Assembly (NCBI GenBank): GCA_900555295.1
Contig: USKN01000029.1
Span: 1-13,866, forward strand
DNA from: an uncultured Eubacteriales bacterium
GTDB taxonomy: Bacteria; Bacillota; Clostridia; UMGS1810
Length of the DNA stretch: 13,866 nt
Direction: 5' to 3'
The position numbers were made by a program, and so were the translations under genes. Below the pieces are notes generated by a model. That model searched no databases. It saw only the letters and a program-made list of their open reading frames with translations, and was not told the origin of the DNA. Shown one piece after another: positions 1-6,700 of this stretch. Each line of letters starts with the position of its first letter. Position 1 is the first letter of the stretch.

Positions 1-66
1 TGTACTATTTTAGGATTTGCTTACGCAATCATAAAAGAAATAATAGCACATAAAAAGAAAAAGTGA
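1..66 (+). CDS. C-terminal tail of a plus-strand gene cut by the window edge
   Basis: Frame 1 is open from the first base to a TGA at 64-66 and encodes about 21 residues. They form a hydrophobic stretch (ILGFAYAII) followed by a lysine-rich end (HKKKK), which would suit the last membrane segment and basic cytoplasmic tail of a membrane protein. The stop codon falls inside the hairpin at 63-94, so this gene would converge on the rhamnosidase gene and share its terminator region. The product cannot be identified from so few residues, and an open frame this short can arise by chance. Confidence 0.4.
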   Translation, partial: CTILGFAYAIIKEIIAHKKKK

Positions 67-94
67 GCCATCTGCTGCAACAGATGTGGCCCAC
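50..94 (-). terminator. Intrinsic terminator of the rhamnosidase gene
   Basis: Read on the minus strand, an imperfect hairpin (94 to 63) pairs GTGGGC with GCTCAC, including one G-U wobble, and CATCTG with CAGATG around the loop TTGCAG. A two-base bulge separates the two stem parts. A run TTTTTCTTTTT follows at once (62 to 52). This is a textbook rho-independent terminator about 65 bases after the rhamnosidase stop. On the plus strand the wobble becomes an A/C mismatch and no T-run follows, so it should work best in the minus direction. Confidence 0.8.
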
Positions 95-101
95 TAAAAT
101 T

Positions 102-119
102 TGAGATTTTATAATCTCA
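102..119. other. Small perfect hairpin before the terminator
   Basis: The arms TGAGATT (102-108) and AATCTCA (113-119) are perfect complements around the loop TTAT. The hairpin lies in the 3' untranslated region of the rhamnosidase transcript, between its stop codon and the main terminator. It may help protect the 3' end or act as a weak pause site. No T-run follows it on either strand, so it is not itself called a terminator. Confidence 0.4.
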
Positions 120-160
120 TCTTAAGTTTGTTGTATCAAAATTTATTGTTTTTAACTCTT

Positions 161-2779
161 TCACGTTACCATACCTATGTCTTTTCCTTTAACCGTACAA
201 TTTGATTCATTATATATTCTGTTATTTTGGATACGATATTTATAAAATCCCGCTTCCAGTTCAAAACAATAGTTGTTCAGATTAACATCAGCTACTGTAT
301 TAAACGGAATGCCTATCTCTACAATAATCTCATCGCAAGACCTTTTCCATGCAAGCAAAATTGTTCCATACTCGCACTCGAACCCAACATCCAAATATGC
401 AAGTTCTTCGGGGAAGAATGGTTTTAATGTGAATTTCTTGTATCCTCCAAGTTTATCATCCGGCTTTATTCCTGCAAGGCCATAAAACAGCCACGCATCA
501 AACGATGACAGACCAATATGATTTTTCGAACCGCCTCCTTCCCATGTCTCCCACAAAGATGTAGCACCATTTTTGAGAAAATATCCGTAGCTTGGATATT
601 TTTCATTTAACAACATTTTTAATGCTATATCATTTCTTCCATTCTTGTCTAATACTTTGAAAAGAGCATCGGTTCCTAACATTCCTGTATCAAAACAAAA
701 TCCCTTGTTTATAATGTTTCGGATAATATGTTCAAAAACTTTTTCTTCAATTTCAGCAGGAACAATTTCCAAATATAAGGGAAATACATCGCAGCCTTGT
801 TCTCCGCTCCCATAATAATCATGCAAAAAAGTTTCGTTAATGGCATTGATTGACATCATTTTTTCGTCCAGCAGCCAATTATCCGGTTTCTCCCCCAGCA
901 CATTCAAAATTTTAATGTATATGTTTATACAGTGTATATAATATGATGTATTTACCAGCTCTGCAGGTATTTTTATATCATCAAAATGTGGTTCATTCCA
1001 AGGATGATTGCTTGGCATAATCCAATCACCCAAACACCAACTCCCCACTTCTTCATGCGTAATAAGATTATCCTCTTTTTTGGCAGACAGATACAAAATC
1101 CATTTCTTTATGTTATTTTTACATTTAATTAATATATCCCTATCGCCATACAACAAATACATATTCCACGGTATTACTGCGATAGCACTCCCCCATGCCG
1201 GTCCGCCTCCGCCACCGTTGAAGGGCGCAGTATGCGGAACAAATCCACTATCAATATCCTGTGCATCAACAATATCACCAATCCACTTGCGGTAAAACTG
1301 ATGGGCATCAAAATTATACATTATTGACATTGACGATATCTGACCATCACCTGTGTAACCAAGCCTTTCTCTATGAGGGCAATCCATAGGGATGCACCCA
1401 TGTATATTGGATAATTGAGTATTTATACAAATTTTATGCATACTGTTCAGCATACTGCTTGAACTTTCAAAGTGAGCTCGTGGTTTAATATCAGTGCAAA
1501 CATAATGTGCTTTTATGCCCTTTATCACAACACCTTTTGAAGCCACTATTTCAAAATATCGGAAAGCATGCCACACAAAACGTGGGGCATAAACCTCATC
1601 ACCATCGCCTTTTAGTATGTACACATCTTTTTGAATCTGATTTTTATCCGATTCAACATATCCAACAGTTGACAAAAAGTTTAAAGTTTTATCATCATTC
1701 AGTTCCTCTGAATAGAAAATTTCAACTTTTTCTCCGGCATTACCTGAACATTCTATTTCAGCAAATCCGCTTATGCATTGCCCAACATCATACACATTGT
1801 TTTTTACACGTATGGGATTATATGAATTTATGATTCGTTCCGGCGGACAAATTTGGGGTTCCAATTTTCCGCCGGGTGCCACCACGGCACGCACGAAATT
1901 ATCATTTTTATTATAGCGATGCCGGCACAACAAATCCTCATTTATCCTTGCATCATACACTTCACCATAAAAAATATTATCATATACAATGGGACTTTTT
2001 GAATAACGCCATGTATCATCACTCTTAATTTTTTCATTGCCATTTATAAGTTGGAAGAACATTTTTAATTCGTCACCATAGTCAAATATTCCTTCTGTAA
2101 TTCTACCATGTTGTTTGTACCAACCGTTTCCAAGCCATACAACAACATGGTTTCTTCCTCGTTTTAAATACTTAGACACTTCATATGTTAAATAATAGAT
2201 CCGTTTCTTTGTTTCCTTCGTGTATGGATACGCCAGGTTTTTATAAACAACCGAATCATAATCTGTTCTTACAGGATTCATAAAATCGCCAGATACCTTT
2301 TTCCCATTCAAGTATAATTCAAAAAAACCCAGACCGCATATATTTACGGTTGCATATTCGGATACATGATTCAACTCAAAGCTTTTATAAATAAATGGAG
2401 AATTTATTTCTTTCTCAGCCGAAATCCAGATTATATCATCCGGGTTGACTGCACCCGTTATAAAGTATGATATATCACTTTCAATTCGTGTTTTCTCAGT
2501 AAAAACAGTAACACACCATAAATATCTTGTATTATCTTTTAGTTTTATACTATCGGGCTTTATATATGTTGAATCCGATGATATCACCTTACCACTATCC
2601 CATACCAACTCAACACCATTTAAATCTCCATTTTGTCCATCATCCGAATATATCTTTAATTGATATGCGATCTGTTTCTTATCATTACAATTCTCAACCT
2701 TCCAAGAAAAATATGGTTCCGTCACTCCAACGGGGCATGCAGCATCACAGCAACGCATTGTAATCAATATTTCATTCAT
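161..2779 (-). CDS. Alpha-L-rhamnosidase, glycoside hydrolase family 78
   Basis: This enzyme removes terminal alpha-L-rhamnose from plant glycans or glycosides by an inverting mechanism. An FnIII-like N-terminal module (residues 10-110) is followed by the lectin-like Bac_rhamnosid_N region (about 125-300) and a second beta domain with the family stretch YDVGQCISGFAEI (330-342). The (alpha/alpha)6 catalytic barrel follows (about 435-770), then a C-terminal beta domain. The signature DCPHRERLGYTGD (466-478) gives D466, E471 and D478, with the same spacing as the Asp567, Glu572 and Asp579 set of Bacillus RhaB. E744 in SLWETWEGG is the likely second catalytic carboxylate. The length (872) is normal for the family. 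There is no signal peptide, so it should act in the cytoplasm on imported rhamnosides. The first ATG is used, with only a weak Shine-Dalgarno (GAAAAAG). No transporter or rhamnose-catabolism gene is adjacent, so the natural substrate is unknown. Confidence 0.93.
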   Translation of the reverse strand: MNEILITMRCCDAACPVGVTEPYFSWKVENCNDKKQIAYQLKIYSDDGQNGDLNGVELVWDSGKVISSDSTYIKPDSIKLKDNTRYLWCVTVFTEKTRIESDISYFITGAVNPDDIIWISAEKEINSPFIYKSFELNHVSEYATVNICGLGFFELYLNGKKVSGDFMNPVRTDYDSVVYKNLAYPYTKETKKRIYYLTYEVSKYLKRGRNHVVVWLGNGWYKQHGRITEGIFDYGDELKMFFQLINGNEKIKSDDTWRYSKSPIVYDNIFYGEVYDARINEDLLCRHRYNKNDNFVRAVVAPGGKLEPQICPPERIINSYNPIRVKNNVYDVGQCISGFAEIECSGNAGEKVEIFYSEELNDDKTLNFLSTVGYVESDKNQIQKDVYILKGDGDEVYAPRFVWHAFRYFEIVASKGVVIKGIKAHYVCTDIKPRAHFESSSSMLNSMHKICINTQLSNIHGCIPMDCPHRERLGYTGDGQISSMSIMYNFDAHQFYRKWIGDIVDAQDIDSGFVPHTAPFNGGGGGPAWGSAIAVIPWNMYLLYGDRDILIKCKNNIKKWILYLSAKKEDNLITHEEVGSWCLGDWIMPSNHPWNEPHFDDIKIPAELVNTSYYIHCINIYIKILNVLGEKPDNWLLDEKMMSINAINETFLHDYYGSGEQGCDVFPLYLEIVPAEIEEKVFEHIIRNIINKGFCFDTGMLGTDALFKVLDKNGRNDIALKMLLNEKYPSYGYFLKNGATSLWETWEGGGSKNHIGLSSFDAWLFYGLAGIKPDDKLGGYKKFTLKPFFPEELAYLDVGFECEYGTILLAWKRSCDEIIVEIGIPFNTVADVNLNNYCFELEAGFYKYRIQNNRIYNESNCTVKGKDIGMVT

Positions 2780-2974
2780 TCTACTTTTTCAAATTATACA
2801 TCATTTTTCAAATGTAAAATTCTACTTAAACCTCACACTCTTTTTATTTATATTTTAACATTGATTTTCCAATATATAAATGCAATATATCCTCATTTGT
2901 TTGCATTATATTATTATTGATTAACGCTAATACTGTTCATATTTTTATTCGTTTCTACAAAACATCAAGAGTAT

Positions 2975-3025
2975 CTACCACACTTATCGTAAAATTGCAA
3001 TAGCTTTAACCTATTTATATTTACG
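2975..3025 (-). pseudogene. Decayed fragment of an Rhs/YD-repeat gene
   Basis: The bases match 6804-6854 inside the intact rhs gene at 45 of 51 positions, including 26 consecutive identical bases at 2975-3000. In the same reading direction the fragment encodes VNINRLKLLQFYDKCGR against VNLNGLKLLQFYDKCGR in the intact gene (residues about 675-691), 15 of 17 identical. Four of the six differences are at third codon positions, the pattern of a once-translated sequence. The frame ends four codons later (GRYS, then TGA at 2967-2965), and no start codon or binding site precedes it. It is therefore a relic of a second rhs copy lying downstream of the active one. Confidence 0.75.
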
Positions 3026-3040
3026 AATTTAACACAAACT

Positions 3041-3079
3041 ATAAAAACCGCAAACCAAAATTTGATTTGCGGTTTTTAT
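3041..3079 (-). terminator. Terminator of the LamG-Rhs-SLH operon
   Basis: Two perfectly complementary 14-base arms (3041-3054 and 3066-3079, core ACCGCAAA/TTTGCGGT) flank an 11-base loop. They begin 10 bases after the stop of the SLH-like gene. The outer arm ends in a T-run on either strand (GGTTTTTAT), so it can work as a bidirectional A/T-flanked terminator. It separates the toxin operon from the rhs relic and the rhamnosidase gene. Confidence 0.85.
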
Positions 3080-3089
3080 GTTTTATTTT

Positions 3090-3782
3090 TTATTTTTGAC
3101 TTTCAATAACTTCGCACAGCCACTCATAATATGTTATTTTATCCGATGTATCTGTTTGCTCGTAAAATTTATAAATGTTGTAACAACCGTCTTCCTTATC
3201 TATATATTTGTACCTCGTTTTGTTAATAAACCTTTCAATTAATGTATTAAATATATCTGTTTTAAGATAAGTGTCGTCATCATATACATCAAATTCTTCT
3301 TTTGTAATAAGTCCCTCATTTAAAGCGTCGTCAAATATATTATTCCACAAAACATCTTTACTGTCCTTTAAACACCTTAACATAAATGCAAGACACTCTT
3401 TTACCGTTGTATCTCTGTCGGGCTCAAATTGCTTATCTTTAACCCCAAATGCAATATCGGCTGAATTGGCAATAATAATATATCCTGTCTTTATTTCATT
3501 TTGTATGTCATTAAATACGGGGTAATAATAATCGGTGTAAAATACACAAATTTCTGCTTGCTTGTCATTTGTTCCGATTGATCTCATAATTGCACAAATA
3601 CAGTCAATTCGTTTTACCGTATTTTCATTTGGCAAATCTTTTAAAATATATTCTGTAACTTCTTTTTGAGTATATTGTTTTGTTAATTGACTATTGTTAT
3701 TTTTTGTGATATACTTTGCACCAAAACAAGGAAATGTTATTATATTTAATATAATAGAAAGGATGACAATCTTTATCTTCAT
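3090..3782 (-). CDS. Exported SLH-like protein, candidate partner of the Rhs toxin
   Basis: Residues 1-22 form a Sec signal peptide: basic MKIK, a hydrophobic core, and possible cleavage after FGA. There is a cysteine at 19, but the flanking residues do not make a good lipobox. The mature part resembles degenerate S-layer homology repeats. RIDCICAIMRSIG (58-70) looks like an SLH end. Residues 88-138 match the pattern F-D-(x)n-GYI-(x)2-A-(x)n-GV-(x)3-FEPDRDTTVKE, and a weaker third copy covers about 145-190. SLH repeats usually bind secondary cell-wall polymer at the surface, but here the repeats are divergent and no separate functional domain is visible. The start codon overlaps the rhs stop (TAATG), so translation is probably coupled to the toxin. 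That position is typical of an immunity gene, although export is unusual for one. Alternatives are a surface anchor or a toxin accessory. Confidence 0.7.
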   Translation of the reverse strand: MKIKIVILSIILNIITFPCFGAKYITKNNNSQLTKQYTQKEVTEYILKDLPNENTVKRIDCICAIMRSIGTNDKQAEICVFYTDYYYPVFNDIQNEIKTGYIIIANSADIAFGVKDKQFEPDRDTTVKECLAFMLRCLKDSKDVLWNNIFDDALNEGLITKEEFDVYDDDTYLKTDIFNTLIERFINKTRYKYIDKEDGCYNIYKFYEQTDTSDKITYYEWLCEVIESQK

Positions 3783-3799
3783 TAATACACCGCTCTCCT
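3780..3799 (-). promoter_or_regulatory. TAATG stop/start overlap with internal Shine-Dalgarno
   Basis: The rhs stop TAA (3784-3782) shares its last base with the ATG of the SLH-like gene (3782-3780). A strong binding site AGGAGAG (3799-3793) lies inside the last rhs codons, 10 bases before the ATG. This arrangement favours translational coupling and a fixed ratio of toxin to partner protein. Confidence 0.85.
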
Positions 3800-6700
3800 T
3801 CCCATTTTAATGTAACCTTCATCATTTTGATGTACTCTGTCATACTCAATACGGAGGCTATTTTCACTATAGTAAAATTGTGATGCCTTTATGGATTCTG
3901 AATTTTTCCAATCCCCATCTATAACTTTTACATAATCAATACCAGTGGTCTCTAATTCCTCCGGATTTCCATTTCTCAACAACATACCTCCCGGTTTGGG
4001 TCCTGATAAATAGTATGCAATATTAGTTCTGTTACGTTCCACAGATTTCATTCGACGCACTGTATGTACCAACTCATGTCCCATAACCATAAATGACGGT
4101 TTACAACGCATAGAATATCCCTCACCTTCAACATATGACCATTGCATATCTTCATATTCAGGATTATAGTAAATAGTCGCCTTTGTTATTTTATTATCCA
4201 CTGCATTAAATGAATATGATGTTTTTCCATTATTTTCATCATAAATAATTATTTCACATAACATTCTATCGTTTATAATATCTCTTACCAGATTTGTTGC
4301 AATCTCACGCTGAACATTGTCTCCCTCCTTATATTTTACAGATCCACTATTTAAATTTACCGTTAATTTATCATCTGTTAATTTTTGAAGTACTGTAAAT
4401 CTTGGATCATCCTCACCCTGTATATTGGGAATTTTTATTTTTAACCCCCACGGATCAACAAAATTAATCGGATTACCCTCACAATAAACATACCAATTAA
4501 ACCCGTCTTTTGCAGGGTCTTGCGATATAAATCTTGACATATACGGGTCGTACATTCTATTTCGCAAATACACAAATCCCGTTTCATCGTCACAATACTC
4601 GCCGCAATACCCAAACGGATTATGTACCGTTTCAGTTTCGGCTTTCCACATATACATTATTGTTTTATCGCCGTTTGGAACATACCGGAGCGCTTTTTTT
4701 CTGCCATAAGGTGAGTATGAATAATTTTTAATTTCTTTTCCCGAATAATCCATAAGCGCCGTTACGTTGCCGTGGCTGTCGGAGCGATAATAATACATAT
4801 CGCCTTTATATGATTTATAACCCATAAGCTCCGTTGCGCGATAGTATATATAATAATTGTCATTTTTTATTTCACCGGCAACATTAGAACCGTCATACAT
4901 AAACCGCGTATATTCGCCGTTAACCGTTTTACTCTCTCTTAAACCGTCAACATTATATGTATACTCGGCATTTGTATCGGGCGACGAAAAAGAGCTTAAC
5001 CTGTTTGCCCCGTCATATCCGTAAAACGACTTGCGCTGTGATGAACCCGTGCCGTCCGTCATTTTAATTACATTGCCCTCATTATCATACTCGTAACGGG
5101 TTGCGGTATTTCCTCCGGTAAGCATTACAAGACGGTTATTGCCGTCGTAATAATATGTTTTCTTTTTTACGGAGCTGCCCGATATTTCATATTCCGCCGT
5201 AATATTATTAAACCCGTCAAATTCATACTCGGTATATTTTGTTTTATTTTCGTTTACACTCAAAAGCCTGTTCATACCGTCATAACGATACTCCGTTATA
5301 TCACCGTTTAAATCGGCATATGTTTTGTTACCCACATTATCGTAACCGTAATTTTCGTTATATACCGTTGTACCGTTTTGTTTGGTAATTATTTTTTTTA
5401 CAAGACTGTTTGGGTAATACGAATATATTTTTTCTGTTCCGTTTACGGAGTTGGTTTTTTTGACTATTCGCCCCGCACCGTCATATGTAATATTTTCGGT
5501 GCCTACATCGGTTGCCGTTGATATAACACGACCCATAACATCGTATGTTTTTTGAGTATTTACGGTTCCCATATCCTTATCGTTTATTGTATGAGATATT
5601 ACATTTCCGTCTATATCGTATACAAAATCCTCTGATGTGAATTTACCCTTAACACTTTGAACATTGCCGAAACCGTCGTATAAATACTGTTTTAAATCGC
5701 ATAAATTATTATAAATATCATAAAGCTTTGTGCTTACCGTTTCGCCGAAACAGTTGTATTGATAGTTTATACTTCCGTTTTTTGAGTTTGACGTTTTAAC
5801 AATTCGTGCCAATCCGTCATATTCATATTGGGTTACAACCCCGTTTGAGTCGGTATATTTTAAAACGCTGCCGTTATTATCGTACTCATATAAACGTTCT
5901 TTTTGACTGCCTGTTTTTTCGGTTAATATATTGCCGTAAATATCAAGAGTGTATTTGGTTTTAATACGTTTATTTTCGCCTATACCGCCGTATGACATTT
6001 GGGTAACATTACCCTCATTATCGTACAAATATTCACACTCCACACCGCTGTACGCTTTGGAGTACTGTTTAACATTTTCCAAAAATCCGCGTTCGTTATA
6101 TGTATACTCACATTTTCCGCCGTTTGCGTTAATCTCTTTTAATACATTTCCGCGGTAATCGTAATACGATTTACATACACTGTAGCCGTTTCCGTTTTGA
6201 ACACTGCTTTGTATTTTGCGCGAAAGGCTGTCGTACACGGCATACTCCGTTTCACCCGCGCCGTTTGTATGCGATAATAAATTACCGTTAAAGTCATATT
6301 CAAAAAATTCTTCGGTTCCGTCGGCATAAGTTACGTGTACGGGATTTGAAAATATATCGTACTCCGTTTTTGTAACCGCTCCCGACGGTGACACGGACAC
6401 GGTATTGTTGCCTGCCAAATCATACTCATAAAAGTACATTGCCGCATTGTCCAAATTATTATTGGGTGTATTTTTTGGAATAACATTTTTACGCACAAGC
6501 ATATTTTTGTAATCAAAAAAATACTCACTTGTTTTTTGATTAAACGGCTCGCCCTCGGTTACAGTCATTTTTAAAAACTTACCGTCGGCATTTATATATG
6601 CGTCGTCATACGAAAAATATTTTTCCGTCAAAACATTGCCGTTTACATCATATACAATCATACTCAAATATCTGTCGTTTACATCGTATGTATAGCACAC

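Larger units (their letters stand above)
2780..3089. other. Intergenic region with rhs relic and operon terminator
   Basis: This 310-bp AT-rich gap separates the end of the Rhs operon from the rhamnosidase start. It holds the operon terminator (3041-3079) and the rhs relic (2975-3025), listed separately. The promoter of the rhamnosidase gene should lie here. A minus-strand TATAAT occurs at 2910-2905 but has no good -35 at 16-18 bp, and another at 2798-2793 is too close to the start codon. No promoter is therefore called. No RNA gene, riboswitch or operator was recognised. Confidence 0.6.

Noticed and set aside
1008..1295. Plus-strand open frames opposite the rhamnosidase gene.
   Set aside because: They are antisense shadows of a well-conserved GH78 coding sequence and have no start signals.
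6139..6528. Additional minus-strand open frames inside the rhs gene.
   Set aside because: They are out-of-frame shadows of the YD-repeat core, with no binding site or recognisable protein features.
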